A program made the position numbers and the translations under genes. Below are positions 42,601 through 51,925 of a DNA stretch of 64,000 bases, piece by piece. The notes under the pieces are model-generated. The model did no database searches. It was given only the letters and a program-made list of their open reading frames with translations, and was not told the DNA's origin. Each line of letters starts with the position of its first letter. Position 1 is the stretch's first letter. The stretch is from Pseudoduganella dura. Lineage in GTDB: Bacteria; Pseudomonadota; Gammaproteobacteria; Burkholderiales; Burkholderiaceae_D. Location of the stretch: positions 3,906,001 through 3,970,000 of the forward strand of contig NZ_WNWM01000002.1 in NCBI RefSeq assembly GCF_009727155.1, given 5' to 3'.

Positions 42601-43365
42601 ATGGACGCGAAAACTGCTGACTTGACCACGTATCTGCTGCGCCTGGGCGACAACGCCCTGGTGCTGAGCCAGCGCCTCTCCGAGCTGTGCGGCAAGGGCC
42701 CGGCGCTGGAAGAAGACATGGCGCTGACCAACGTGGCGCTCGACCTGCTGGGCCAGGCGCGCCTGTGGTTCACCTATGCCGGCGAACTCGAAGGCCGCGG
42801 CCGCGACGAGGATGCGCTGGCCTACCGGCGCGACGCGCACGATTTCCATAACGTGCTGCTGGTCGAACAACCGAACGGCAACTACGCGCACACGCTGATG
42901 CGCCAGTTCTACTTCGACACGTGGCATTACTTCCTGATGGGCGCGCTGGTGCGGTCCTCCGACCCGCGCATCGCCGGCATCGCCGAAAAATCGCTGAAGG
43001 AAGTCACTTATCACCTGCGCCGCAGCGGCGACCTCGTCGTGCGCCTCGGCGACGGCACGGCGCTCAGCCACGAATACACGCAAACCGCCGCCGACGAGCT
43101 GTGGATGTTCACCGGCGAAGTGTTCAACTACGACGGCGTGGACGGGCAGATGGTGGCCGCCGGCATTGCCCCGGCCGCGAGCGAACTGCGCGCGCAATGG
43201 CTGGCCCACGTGGCGGAGATCTTCGCCGAAGCCACGCTGGCGATGCCGTCGCCCGATGCATGGATGCAGAAGGGCGGCAAGCAGGGCCGCCACAGCGAAC
43301 ACCTGGGCTACCTGCTGGCCGAGATGCAGTTCCTGCAGCGCGCCTATCCCGGCGCGCAGTGGTGA
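42601..43365 (+). CDS. paaC: Phenylacetyl-CoA epoxidase structural subunit PaaC
   Basis: A 254-residue ferritin-like subunit that pairs with PaaA. Typical segments: YLLRLGDNALVLSQRLSELCG, DMALTNVALDLLGQARLWF and the QTAADELWMFTGEVF stretch. The PaaA-type double ExxH set is not seen, in line with a structural rather than catalytic role. Its stop overlaps a possible GTG start of paaD, indicating tight coupling. Confidence 0.97.
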   Translation: MDAKTADLTTYLLRLGDNALVLSQRLSELCGKGPALEEDMALTNVALDLLGQARLWFTYAGELEGRGRDEDALAYRRDAHDFHNVLLVEQPNGNYAHTLMRQFYFDTWHYFLMGALVRSSDPRIAGIAEKSLKEVTYHLRRSGDLVVRLGDGTALSHEYTQTAADELWMFTGEVFNYDGVDGQMVAAGIAPAASELRAQWLAHVAEIFAEATLAMPSPDAWMQKGGKQGRHSEHLGYLLAEMQFLQRAYPGAQW

Positions 43366-43367
43366 AA

Positions 43368-43922
43368 ATGCGGGTGATTGCGATGATGACCGCCGCCCCC
43401 GATGAAGCCACCGTGTGGACCTGGCTCGCCGACGTGGCCGATCCCGAGATCCCCGTGATCTCGGTGGTCGACCTCGGCATCGTGCGCGCCGTCGATGTCG
43501 ACGATCAAAGCGTCACCGTCACCCTCACGCCCACCTATTCCGGCTGCCCGGCCACGCACGTGATCGAAGCGGCCGTGCGCGAGGCGTTGCAGGCGCAAGG
43601 CGTGGCGGATGTGCGCATCGTCACCCGGCTGGCGCCGGCATGGACCACCGACTGGCTCAGCGAAGCGGGCAGGCAAAAGCTGCAAGGCTACGGCATCGCC
43701 CCGCCGGCGCAGCGGGTGATCGACATTTCCGGCCTGCGCGGCGGCCTGGCCGCCGCCGTCTCGCGCTCGCCGCTGCACCGCGCCGGCGCGCCCGCGGTCG
43801 CCTGCCCGCACTGCGGTTCCATGCATACCGAGCTCACGAGCCAGTTCGGCTCCACGCCGTGCAAGGCGCTGTACAGGTGCCGCGACTGCGCCGAACCGTT
43901 CGATTACTTCAAGTGCCACTGA
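43368..43922 (+). CDS. paaD: PaaD (MIP18/DUF59-like protein with C-terminal zinc ribbon)
   Basis: A 184-residue accessory protein of the epoxidase cluster. The N-terminal half is a DUF59/MIP18-like domain (DPEIPVISVVDLGIVRAV) linked to iron-sulfur protein maturation; the C-terminus carries two CxxC-type pairs (CPHCGS and CRDC), a zinc-ribbon likely important for handling Fe-S clusters of PaaE. The start is uncertain by two codons: GTG at 43362 overlaps the paaC stop (GTGA), while the ATG at 43368 gives the usual length. Its stop (43920-43922) lies just before the paaE ATG (43924). Confidence 0.95.
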   Translation: MRVIAMMTAAPDEATVWTWLADVADPEIPVISVVDLGIVRAVDVDDQSVTVTLTPTYSGCPATHVIEAAVREALQAQGVADVRIVTRLAPAWTTDWLSEAGRQKLQGYGIAPPAQRVIDISGLRGGLAAAVSRSPLHRAGAPAVACPHCGSMHTELTSQFGSTPCKALYRCRDCAEPFDYFKCH

Positions 43923-43923
43923 G

Positions 43924-45006
43924 ATGAGCAAATTCTATCCGCTGACCGTCGCCCGCGTGCACAACGAAACCCGCGACTGCGTCGCCGTCACGTTCGCCGT
44001 GCCGCCCAAGCTGCAGGGGAGCTTTCAATACCGGCAGGGCCAGCACCTGACCCTGCGCACGCGGATCGGCGACGAAGACGTGCGCCGTTCGTATTCCATC
44101 TGCTCGGCCGTTCAGGAGGGCGCGCTGCGCGTGGCCATCAAGCGTACGCCGGGCGGCATGTTCTCCAGCTGGGCCAACGAATCGCTGAAGCAGGGCGCCG
44201 TCATCGAAGTGATGCCGCCGATGGGCCACTTCAACGTGCCCCTCGATGCGCAGAACGAACGGAACTACCTGGCGTTCGCGGCCGGCAGCGGCATCACGCC
44301 GATCCTGTCGATCGTCAAGACCACGCTGCTGGCGGAACCGCGCAGCCGCTTCACGCTGTTCTACGGCAACCGCTCCTCCTCCTCGGTGATCTTCAGGAAC
44401 GAACTGATGGAACTGAAGGACCTGTACCTGGATCGCCTGAACATCGTCTACGTGATGAGCCGCGAGCAGCAGGATATCGAACTGTTCAACGGCCGCATCA
44501 CGAAGGAAAAGACGCAGCAGTTCCTGCAGCACTGGATCGATATCGCCGACTACGACACCGCCTTCATCTGCGGCCCGGAAGACATGATGCTCGGCGTCTC
44601 GGCGGCGCTGCAGGAAGCGGGCATGCCGAAATCCGCCATCAAGGTCGAGCTGTTCGCCGCGTCGATCCCGAAGCACCAGCACACGCCGCGCGCGCAGCTC
44701 GATGCGCAGGCGGCGCATCATCTCACCGAAGTCACCGTGATCCAGGACGGCAGCGCCGCCACGTTCACGATGGAAAAGGACAAGGAATCGATCCTCGACG
44801 CCGGCCTGCGCGCCGGGCTGGAAATGCGCTACTCGTGCAAGGGCGGCGTGTGTTCCACATGCCGCTGCAAGGTGGTCGACGGCAAGGTGGACATGGATGT
44901 GAACTACGCGCTGGAAGACTACGAGATCGCGCGCGGCTTCGTGCTGAGCTGCCAGGGTTTTCCGGCGACGGACCGGGTCGTCATCGATTTCGACCAGGCC
45001 GAGTAA
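43924..45006 (+). CDS. paaE: Phenylacetyl-CoA epoxidase reductase PaaE
   Basis: A 360-residue NADPH-dependent reductase giving electrons to PaaAC. Domains in order: FAD-binding FNR-like barrel with RRSYSICS, NADP-binding domain with GSGITPILSI and CGPEDMM, and a C-terminal plant-type [2Fe-2S] ferredoxin with C-x4-C-x2-C (YSCKGGVCSTC, about residues 305-313) plus the fourth cysteine in LSCQGFP. Length matches E. coli PaaE (356). It is immediately downstream of paaD and ends the epoxidase block. Confidence 0.97.
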   Translation: MSKFYPLTVARVHNETRDCVAVTFAVPPKLQGSFQYRQGQHLTLRTRIGDEDVRRSYSICSAVQEGALRVAIKRTPGGMFSSWANESLKQGAVIEVMPPMGHFNVPLDAQNERNYLAFAAGSGITPILSIVKTTLLAEPRSRFTLFYGNRSSSSVIFRNELMELKDLYLDRLNIVYVMSREQQDIELFNGRITKEKTQQFLQHWIDIADYDTAFICGPEDMMLGVSAALQEAGMPKSAIKVELFAASIPKHQHTPRAQLDAQAAHHLTEVTVIQDGSAATFTMEKDKESILDAGLRAGLEMRYSCKGGVCSTCRCKVVDGKVDMDVNYALEDYEIARGFVLSCQGFPATDRVVIDFDQAE

Positions 45007-45032
45007 GTCGAATTACCCCCACAGCAACCCCT

Positions 45033-45059
45033 GGGGTCAGACCCATCGGGTCTGACCCC
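45033..45059. repeat. GGGGTCAGACCC extragenic palindrome
   Basis: GGGGTCAGACCC (45033-45044), ATC, GGGTCTGACCCC (45048-45059): perfect 12-3-12 inverted repeat in the paaE-paaG gap. The same core recurs at 53196-53220. No T run follows, and the operon is expected to continue through it, so it may modulate rather than end transcription. Confidence 0.85.
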
Positions 45060-45091
45060 GGCCTCTGACTCTGGGTGAAAAGGAGACGCCA

Positions 45092-45883
45092 ATGACCTAC
45101 GAAAACATCCTGTTCGGCATCGAGAACGGCATCGCCACCCTCACGCTGAACCGTCCCGACAAGCTGAACAGCTTCACCCGGGCCATGCACCTGGAAGTGC
45201 GCGACGCCTTCGACAGGATCCGCGCCGACGGCTCCGTGCGCGTGCTGGTGTTCACCGGCGCCGGCCGCGGCTTCTGCGCCGGGCAGGACCTGTCGGACCG
45301 CGCCGTGACGGCCGGCGACACCCCGGTCGACCTGGGCGACTCGGTCGAGAAATACTATGCGCCGCTGGTCATGGCGATCAAGGATCTGCCGATGCCGGTG
45401 ATCTGCGCCGTCAACGGCGTGGCGGCCGGTGCCGGCGCCAACCTGGCGCTGGCGTGCGACATCGTGCTGGCCGCGAAATCGGCCTCGTTCATCCAGTCGT
45501 TCTGCAAGCTGGGCCTGATCCCGGACACGGGCGGCACCTGGCACCTGCCGCGGCTGGTCGGGCCGGCGCGGGCGATGGGGCTGGCCATGCTGGGCGACAA
45601 GCTGTCCGCCGACCATGCCGAGCAGTGGGGCCTGATCTGGAAGGCGCTGCCGGACGACGTGCTGATGACCGAGACGATGGCGATGGCCGAACACTTCGCC
45701 TGCGCGCCCACGAAAGGCCTTGCCTTCACCAAGCGCGCGATGCAGCTCGGTGCCTGCAACTCGCTGCACGCCCAGCTGAAGCTGGAAACGGACATGATGC
45801 GCGAGCTGGGCAACAGCCACGACTACCGCGAAGGCGTGGCGGCCTTCATCGCCAAGCGCACTCCGCACTTCAAGGGGGAATGA
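45092..45883 (+). CDS. paaG: 2-(1,2-epoxy-1,2-dihydrophenyl)acetyl-CoA isomerase PaaG
   Basis: A 263-residue crotonase-fold isomerase that converts the ring epoxide into the oxepin-CoA. Crotonase oxyanion segments: AGRGFCAGQDLSDR and GVAAGAGANLALACD; the PaaG-specific GLIPDTGGTWHLPRLVG carries the catalytic Asp. The length equals E. coli PaaG. It has an AAAAGGAGA ribosome-binding site 5-13 nt upstream. It is separated from paaE by an 85-nt gap containing the palindrome, and the next gene starts within its stop region. Confidence 0.95.
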   Translation: MTYENILFGIENGIATLTLNRPDKLNSFTRAMHLEVRDAFDRIRADGSVRVLVFTGAGRGFCAGQDLSDRAVTAGDTPVDLGDSVEKYYAPLVMAIKDLPMPVICAVNGVAAGAGANLALACDIVLAAKSASFIQSFCKLGLIPDTGGTWHLPRLVGPARAMGLAMLGDKLSADHAEQWGLIWKALPDDVLMTETMAMAEHFACAPTKGLAFTKRAMQLGACNSLHAQLKLETDMMRELGNSHDYREGVAAFIAKRTPHFKGE

Positions 45884-47439
45884 TGGTTGCAATCGCACGG
45901 GATTCCGTCATCGCCGTCGTCGGCAGCGGCGCCATGGGCGCCGGCATCGCGCAGGTGGCGGCGGCCGCCGGCCATACCGTCAGGCTGTACGATGCCCGGC
46001 CGGACGCGCTGAACAAGGCCATCGACGATATCGCCGGCACGTTCGGCAAGCTGGCGGCGAAAGGCAAAATGAGCACCGCCGATGCCGAAGCCGCGCGCGG
46101 CCGGCTGCATGCCGCGGCATCGCTGGACGAGCTGGCCGATGCCGCGCTGGTGATCGAGGCGATCGTCGAGGACCTCGATGCAAAGCGCGCGCTGTTCATG
46201 GCGCTGGAAGGCATCGTCGCGGACGATGCGATCCTGGCCACCAACACATCGTCGATCTCGGTGACCGCGATCGCCGCGCCGCTGCGCCGGCCGGAACGCC
46301 TCGCCGGCATGCATTTCTTTAATCCGGTGCCGCTGATGGCGCTGGTGGAAGTGGTCAGCGGCCTGGCCACCGACCGCGCCGTCGCGCAAGCCGTGCACGC
46401 TATCGCCGCCGCCTGGGGCAAGAACCCGGTGCATGCGAAATCCACGCCCGGCTTCATCGTCAACCGGGTGGCACGGCCGTACTACGCCGAAGCGTGGCGG
46501 CTGCTGAACGAGGGCGCCGCCGATCCGGCCACGCTGGACGCGGTGATGCGCGAGGCGGGCGGCTTCCGGATGGGACCGTTCGAACTGATGGACCTGATCG
46601 GCCACGACGTCAATTACGCCGTCACGAAATCCGTGTTCGACGCGTATTACGGCGATCCCCGCTTCACACCCTCGGTGCTGCAGCGCGACATGGTCGATGC
46701 CGGCTTCCTGGGCCGCAAATCGGGCCGCGGTTCCTATCGCTACGGCGACAACGCGATGCCGCCGCAGGCAAGGCATGAGCCGACCTGCCCGCGGCCGGAC
46801 TACGTGGGCTACAGCCTGGAGGCGGGCGCCAGCAGCGCGCTGACGGCGCCGATGCTGGCGCGCCTCGAAGCGCATGGCATGCAGGTGGCGCGGCGCGTTT
46901 CCGCCGAAGGTCACCAGCACCGCGAAGCCCCCGCGTTCCATTGCAACGGCGCCGCCATCTACATGACCGATGGACGCACCGCCACCGCCCGCGCCAGCGC
47001 GAACGGGCATGACGATACCGTGGTGTTCGATCTCGTGCTGGATGCGGCCAGCGCCACGCGCATCGCCGTGGCCCGCGCCGACCAGTGCGGCGAAGCCGCG
47101 TACCAGGCCGCCGTGGCGCTGTTCCAGTCCGCCGGCTTCGCCGTGACGCGCCTGGACGACGTGCCGGGCCTGGCCGTAATGCGCACCGTGGCGATGCTGG
47201 CCAACGAGGCGGCCGACACCGTGCACCAGGGAGTGTGCAGCGCACCGGCCGTGGACATGGCGATGCAAAAGGGCGTCAACTACCCGCGCGGGCCGCTGGC
47301 CTGGGCCGACGCGGTGGGCGTGGGCCACATCGTCACGGTGCTCGATAATCTCGCCGCCACATATGGCGAGGACCGCTACCGCGTGTCGCCGATGCTGCGC
47401 CGCCGGCAGGCCGCTGGAAAGGCCATCCATGCCGAATGA
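45883..47439 (+). CDS. paaH: 3-hydroxyacyl-CoA dehydrogenase PaaH
   Basis: A 518-residue NAD-dependent dehydrogenase of the 3-hydroxyadipyl-CoA step. The Rossmann motif is VVGSGAMGAGIAQVAAAAG (near the N-terminus), with the typical ATNTSSIS and catalytic-His region GMHFFNPVPLMALVEV. Family members are about 480-510 residues with a duplicated C-terminal domain, seen here as the second block (from about 330). Two adjacent ATG codons (45880 and 45883) overlap the paaG stop; the second has better spacing to the GGGGG-type ribosome-binding site. Ends over the start of paaI. Confidence 0.96.
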   Translation: MVAIARDSVIAVVGSGAMGAGIAQVAAAAGHTVRLYDARPDALNKAIDDIAGTFGKLAAKGKMSTADAEAARGRLHAAASLDELADAALVIEAIVEDLDAKRALFMALEGIVADDAILATNTSSISVTAIAAPLRRPERLAGMHFFNPVPLMALVEVVSGLATDRAVAQAVHAIAAAWGKNPVHAKSTPGFIVNRVARPYYAEAWRLLNEGAADPATLDAVMREAGGFRMGPFELMDLIGHDVNYAVTKSVFDAYYGDPRFTPSVLQRDMVDAGFLGRKSGRGSYRYGDNAMPPQARHEPTCPRPDYVGYSLEAGASSALTAPMLARLEAHGMQVARRVSAEGHQHREAPAFHCNGAAIYMTDGRTATARASANGHDDTVVFDLVLDAASATRIAVARADQCGEAAYQAAVALFQSAGFAVTRLDDVPGLAVMRTVAMLANEAADTVHQGVCSAPAVDMAMQKGVNYPRGPLAWADAVGVGHIVTVLDNLAATYGEDRYRVSPMLRRRQAAGKAIHAE

Positions 47440-47881
47440 CGCCTCGCCCGTGGATGCGGACCGGGACCCGCTGGCGCTGGCCGAGGCGGCCGGCGCGGCG
47501 ATGTTCGGGCGCGATCCCGCCAGCCGGGGGCTGGGAATGACGCTCGACGAGATCCGCCCGGGCTACGCCCGCATGTCGATGCGCGTGCGCGGCGACATGC
47601 TGAACGGCCACGCAACCTGCCACGGCGGCTTCATCTTCGCCCTGGCGGACAGCGCGTTCGCCTTTGCCTGCAACAGCCATAACCACAACACGGTGGGCGC
47701 GGGCTGCACGATCGATTATCTGGCGCCGGGACGCCAGGACGACCTGCTCACCGCCGAGGCGGTCGAGCGGGCGCTCGCCGGCAAGACCGGCATCTACGAC
47801 GTCGACGTCGTCAACCAGGATGGCCGGCTGATCGCCACGTTCCGGGGCAAGTCGCACCGGGTGGGCGGCACGGTCGTCTGA
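47429..47881 (+). CDS. paaI: Hydroxyphenylacetyl-CoA thioesterase PaaI
   Basis: A 150-residue hot-dog fold thioesterase of the PaaI family, thought to release CoA from dead-end ring-hydroxylated intermediates. The signature HGGFIFALADSAFAFACNS (from His of CHGG) is complete, with Asp in LADSAFA as the catalytic residue. The ATG at 47429 overlaps the paaH stop by 11 nt, showing tight coupling. Length fits E. coli PaaI (140). Confidence 0.95.
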   Translation: MPNDASPVDADRDPLALAEAAGAAMFGRDPASRGLGMTLDEIRPGYARMSMRVRGDMLNGHATCHGGFIFALADSAFAFACNSHNHNTVGAGCTIDYLAPGRQDDLLTAEAVERALAGKTGIYDVDVVNQDGRLIATFRGKSHRVGGTVV

Positions 47882-47909
47882 AGCCCGAGTTTCAAACTGG
47901 AGGAGACCC

Positions 47910-49244
47910 ATGACCGAATTTTCCACTGCGCGCATTCCCGCGCCCGCCGAGCTGGAGCCGATCGAGCGGGCCAGCCGCGACGAGCTGCAGGCATTGCAGC
48001 TGCAGCGGCTCAAGCAGACGCTGCGGCATGCGTACGACAACGTGCCGCACTACCGCGCCGCCTTCGATGCGAAGGGCGTGCACCCGGAAGAGCTGCGAAC
48101 CCTGGCCGACCTGGCGAAATTCCCGTTCACGGACAAGAAGACGCTGCGCGACAACTACCCGTTCGGTATGTTCGCCGTACCGCGCGAACAGGTGGTGCGC
48201 ATCCACGCCTCGAGCGGCACTACCGGCAAGGCCACCGTCGTGGGCTACACCCGCAACGACATCGACACCTGGGCCAATGTCGTGGCCCGCTCGATCCGCG
48301 CGGCCGGCGGCCGGGCCGGCGACATGGTGCACATCTCTTACGGCTACGGCCTGTTCACCGGCGGGCTGGGCGCGCACTACGGCGCCGAGCGGCTCGGCTG
48401 CACGGTCATTCCCATGTCCGGCGGGCAGACCGAAAAGCAGGTGCAGCTGATCCGCGACTTCGAGCCGTCGATCATCATGGTCACGCCGTCGTACATGCTG
48501 AACATCATCGAGGAATTCCAGAAACAGGGCCTGGACCCGGCCGCCTCGTCGCTGAAGGTGGGCATCTTCGGCGCCGAACCATGGACCGACGCGATGCGCC
48601 ACGAGATCGAAGGGCGCGCCGGCATCGACGCGGTGGATATCTACGGGCTGTCCGAAGTGATGGGCCCCGGCGTGGCCAGCGAATGCATCGAAAGCAAGGA
48701 TGGCCCGGTCATCTGGGAGGACCATTTCTACCCGGAGATCATCGACCCGGAAACGGGCGAAGTGCTGCCGGACGGCGTGGAGGGCGAGCTGGTGTTCACG
48801 TCGCTGACGAAAGAGGCGATGCCGGTGATCCGGTACCGAACACGCGACCTGACGCGGTTGCTGCCGCCGACCTCGCGCGCGATGCGCCGCATGGGCAAGA
48901 TCACCGGCCGGTCGGACGACATGCTGATCATCCGCGGCGTGAACGTGTTCCCCACGCAGATCGAGGAACTGATCCTGACGATACCGAAGCTGGCGCCGCA
49001 ATACCAGCTCGTCGTCACGCGCGACGGGCACCTGGACAGGCTGGAGGTGGTGGCCGAGCTGCGCCCGGACGTTTCCGGGGGCGAGGGCGGGGCGCTGGCG
49101 GCGGAGTTGGCAAATGAGCTGGAGCGCTGCATCAAGACCCACGTGGGCGTGTCCACCCGCGTGACCGTGGTGGCCACGGATGGCATCGAACGCACGCTGA
49201 CGGGCAAGGCCCGCCGCGTGGTCGACAAGCGGCCGAGGAACTGA
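47910..49244 (+). CDS. paaK: Phenylacetate-CoA ligase PaaK
   Basis: A 444-residue AMP-forming ligase that activates phenylacetate to phenylacetyl-CoA. Adenylate motifs: ASSGTTGKATVVGYT (A3), the PaaK-type SYGYGLFTGGLGAHYGAE, DIYGLSEVMGPG (A5) and the A8-type IIRGVNVFPTQIEE. The terminal TGKARRVVDKR contains the A10-type Lys. Length matches the family (about 435). Good GGAGGAG ribosome-binding site. paaY starts 6 nt downstream. Confidence 0.97.
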   Translation: MTEFSTARIPAPAELEPIERASRDELQALQLQRLKQTLRHAYDNVPHYRAAFDAKGVHPEELRTLADLAKFPFTDKKTLRDNYPFGMFAVPREQVVRIHASSGTTGKATVVGYTRNDIDTWANVVARSIRAAGGRAGDMVHISYGYGLFTGGLGAHYGAERLGCTVIPMSGGQTEKQVQLIRDFEPSIIMVTPSYMLNIIEEFQKQGLDPAASSLKVGIFGAEPWTDAMRHEIEGRAGIDAVDIYGLSEVMGPGVASECIESKDGPVIWEDHFYPEIIDPETGEVLPDGVEGELVFTSLTKEAMPVIRYRTRDLTRLLPPTSRAMRRMGKITGRSDDMLIIRGVNVFPTQIEELILTIPKLAPQYQLVVTRDGHLDRLEVVAELRPDVSGGEGGALAAELANELERCIKTHVGVSTRVTVVATDGIERTLTGKARRVVDKRPRN

Positions 49245-49250
49245 GCGGCC

Positions 49251-49859
49251 ATGGTCAAGGTCTATGAAATCAACGGCGTGCGGCCGGTCGTGCACCCGTC
49301 CGCCTATGTGCACCCGACCGCCGTGCTGATCGGCGACGTGATCGTCGGGCCGCGCTGCTATGTCGGCCCACTGGCCTCGCTGCGCGGCGACTTCGGCCGG
49401 CTGATCCTGGAAGAAGGGTCGAACGTGCAGGACGGCTGCGTGATGCACGGCTTCGAGAACAGCGATACCGTCGTCGAAGTGGATGGCCACATCGGCCACG
49501 GCGCCGTGCTGCACGGCTGCCGCATCGGGCGCAACGCGCTGGTCGGCATGAATGCGGTGGTGATGGACAACGCGGTGGTCGGCAGCGAAAGCATCGTGGC
49601 GGCCATGAGCTTCGTGAAGGCGAACATGCAGATCCCGCCGCGCAGCATGGTGATGGGCACGCCGGCGCGGATCGTGCGCGCAGTCACGGATGCGGAAATC
49701 GCGTGGAAGAACACCGGCACCGCCCAGTACCACGAACTGGCGGTGCGCTCGCGCGACACGATGCGCGAAGTCGAGGCGCTCGCGGCGCCGGAGCCGGACC
49801 GGCCGCGCATCGCGTGGGACGGTTCGGTACCGCTGCACGTGCACAAGAAAACAACCTGA
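49251..49859 (+). CDS. paaY: PaaY, gamma-carbonic anhydrase-like hexapeptide protein
   Basis: A 202-residue left-handed parallel beta-helix protein with hexapeptide repeats ([26 protein letters not shown]). The residues forming a metal site in gamma-carbonic anhydrases are present: His in DGCVMHGF, and two His in [11 protein letters not shown]. PaaY has thioesterase activity on ring-fission intermediates in some strains, acting as rescue rather than main pathway. Start is 6 nt after the paaK stop; ends 13 nt before paaZ. Confidence 0.93.
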   Translation: MVKVYEINGVRPVVHPSAYVHPTAVLIGDVIVGPRCYVGPLASLRGDFGRLILEEGSNVQDGCVMHGFENSDTVVEVDGHIGHGAVLHGCRIGRNALVGMNAVVMDNAVVGSESIVAAMSFVKANMQIPPRSMVMGTPARIVRAVTDAEIAWKNTGTAQYHELAVRSRDTMREVEALAAPEPDRPRIAWDGSVPLHVHKKTT

Positions 49860-49872
49860 ACGGAGACGGAAC

Positions 49873-51921
49873 ATGGGTACATTGCAGAGCTTCATCGGCG
49901 GCCGCTGGCACGGCAGGGAAGCGCACCAGCCGCTGCACAGCGCGCTGAACAACAGCCTGATCTACCACACGCATGCCGAAGCGATCGACTTCGGCGAAGT
50001 GCTGGACTACGGCCGCAAGACCGGCATCCGGGCGCTGATGGCGCTCGACTTCCAGGGGCGCGCCGCGCGGCTGAAGGCGCTGGCGTTGTACCTGATGGAA
50101 CGCAAGGAGCAGCTGTACGAGATTTCCCGCTTCACCGGCGCCACGCGGCCGGACAGCTGGGTGGATGTCGAAGGCGGCATCGGCACGCTGTTCGCCTATG
50201 CCGGCATCGGCAGCCGGGAGCTGCCGTCGTCGAACGTGCTGCACGAGGGGCCGGCGATGGCGCTCGGCAAGCGCGGCGGCTTCTCCGGCACGCACATCCT
50301 GGTGCCGCGGGGCGGCGTGGCGGTACACATCAATGCCTTCAACTTTCCGATCTGGGGGCTGCTGGAAAAGTTCGCGCCCAGCTTCCTGGCGGCGATGCCG
50401 TGCATCGGCAAGCCGGCCACCGCCACCAGCTACCTGACCGAGGCGCTGGTGCGGATGATGCACGAGTCCGGCCTGCTGCCGGACGGCGCGCTGCAGCTGG
50501 TGATCGGCAGCACCGGCGACCTGCTGGAGCGGCTGACCGGCTTCGACGCCGTCACCTTCACCGGCTCGGCCGATACGGCGCGGAAGCTGCGGTCGAACCG
50601 CAACCTGATCGCCAATTCGGTGCCGTTCACGGCCGAAGCCGATTCGCTGAACTGCGCGATCCTGGCGCCGGACGTGACGCCCGACGACCCGGAGTTCGAC
50701 CTGTTCGTGAAAGAGGTGGCGCGCGAGATGACGGGCAAGGCGGGGCAGAAGTGCACGGCGATCCGCCGCATCATCGTTCCCGCCGCGCAGGCCGGTGCGG
50801 TGGCGGAACGGCTGCGCGACCGGCTGTCGAAGATCACGATCGGCGATCCGTCCGTCGAAGGTGTGCGGATGGGTTCACTGGCGTCGAAGGACCAGCAGCG
50901 CGACGTGGCGGCGCAGGTCGAGCGGCTGCTGGCGGGGAACGAACTGCTGCATGGCGGTGCACTGGAACTGGTGGGCGACGGCGTGCAGGACGGCGCGTTC
51001 TTCGCGCCCACGCTGGTCATGTGCCGCAATGCGATGGACAACGATGCAGTGCACGACGTGGAAGCGTTCGGGCCGGTCAGCACGCTGATGACCTATGACG
51101 GGATCGCGCATGGTATCGATGCTGCGCTGGACCTGGCCGCGCGCGGCAAGGGCAGCCTGGTGTCGACGCTGGTGACGAAGGACCCGAAGACGGCTGCGTA
51201 TGCCGTGCCGGTGGCGGCGTCGCACCATGGCCGCGTGCTGGTGCTGGACCGCGAGGCATCCGTCGACTCGACCGGTCACGGTTCGCCGCTGCCGCAGCTC
51301 AAGCACGGCGGCCCGGGGCGTGCCGGCGGCGGCGAGGAGCTGGGCGGCATCCGCGCCGTGAAGCACTTCCTGCAGCGCACGGCGGTGCAAGGCTCGCCGA
51401 CGATGCTGTCGGCCATCACCGGCGAGTATGTGCGCGGCGGCGCCGTGCGCGAATCGGAGGTGCATCCGTTCCGCCGGCACTTCGAGGAACTGCGGGTGGG
51501 CGACTCGCTGCTGACGCACCGGCGCACCGTGAGCGAGGCGGACATCGTCAACTTCGGCGGCGTTTCGGGCGACTATTTCTACATGCACTTCGACGACATC
51601 GCCGCGAAGGACACCCAGTTCGGCAAGCGCATCGCGCACGGCTACTTCGTGCTGTCGGCGGCGGCCGGGCTGTTCGTCTCCCCGGCACCGGGCCCGGTGC
51701 TGGCCAACTACGGGCTGGACAACCTGCGCTTCATCACGCCGGTGGGCATCGGCGACACGATCCGCGCCCGGCTCACATGCAAGCGCAAGGTCGACCGCAA
51801 CCGCACCGACGACAAGGGCGTGGGGCAGGGCGTCGTGGCCTGGGATGTGCAGGTGACGAACCAGAACGATGAGCTGGTGGCCAGTTACGACATCCTGACA
51901 CTGGTGTCGAAGAAGGCATAG
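49873..51921 (+). CDS. paaZ: PaaZ, bifunctional oxepin-CoA hydrolase / semialdehyde dehydrogenase
   Basis: A 682-residue two-domain enzyme that opens the oxepin ring and oxidises the resulting semialdehyde. The N-terminal aldehyde dehydrogenase domain (about 1-520) has NAFNFPIWGLLEKFAPS, FTGSADTARKL and the catalytic cysteine region GKAGQKCTAIRR; the C-terminal MaoC-type hydratase domain (about 540-682) has FGGVSGDYFYMHFDD and KRIAHGYFVLS, with the D-H of the hydratase. Both domains look intact. Start at 49873 has CGGAGA upstream. Convergent with the M24 gene, 4 nt apart, and last gene of the cluster. Confidence 0.97.
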   Translation: MGTLQSFIGGRWHGREAHQPLHSALNNSLIYHTHAEAIDFGEVLDYGRKTGIRALMALDFQGRAARLKALALYLMERKEQLYEISRFTGATRPDSWVDVEGGIGTLFAYAGIGSRELPSSNVLHEGPAMALGKRGGFSGTHILVPRGGVAVHINAFNFPIWGLLEKFAPSFLAAMPCIGKPATATSYLTEALVRMMHESGLLPDGALQLVIGSTGDLLERLTGFDAVTFTGSADTARKLRSNRNLIANSVPFTAEADSLNCAILAPDVTPDDPEFDLFVKEVAREMTGKAGQKCTAIRRIIVPAAQAGAVAERLRDRLSKITIGDPSVEGVRMGSLASKDQQRDVAAQVERLLAGNELLHGGALELVGDGVQDGAFFAPTLVMCRNAMDNDAVHDVEAFGPVSTLMTYDGIAHGIDAALDLAARGKGSLVSTLVTKDPKTAAYAVPVAASHHGRVLVLDREASVDSTGHGSPLPQLKHGGPGRAGGGEELGGIRAVKHFLQRTAVQGSPTMLSAITGEYVRGGAVRESEVHPFRRHFEELRVGDSLLTHRRTVSEADIVNFGGVSGDYFYMHFDDIAAKDTQFGKRIAHGYFVLSAAAGLFVSPAPGPVLANYGLDNLRFITPVGIGDTIRARLTCKRKVDRNRTDDKGVGQGVVAWDVQVTNQNDELVASYDILTLVSKKA

Positions 51922-51925
51922 GCCT

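Noticed and set aside
45033..45059. The palindrome as a full transcription terminator of the paa operon.
   Set aside because: No U-tract follows, and genes on both sides belong to the same pathway and strand; it is more likely an extragenic repeat.
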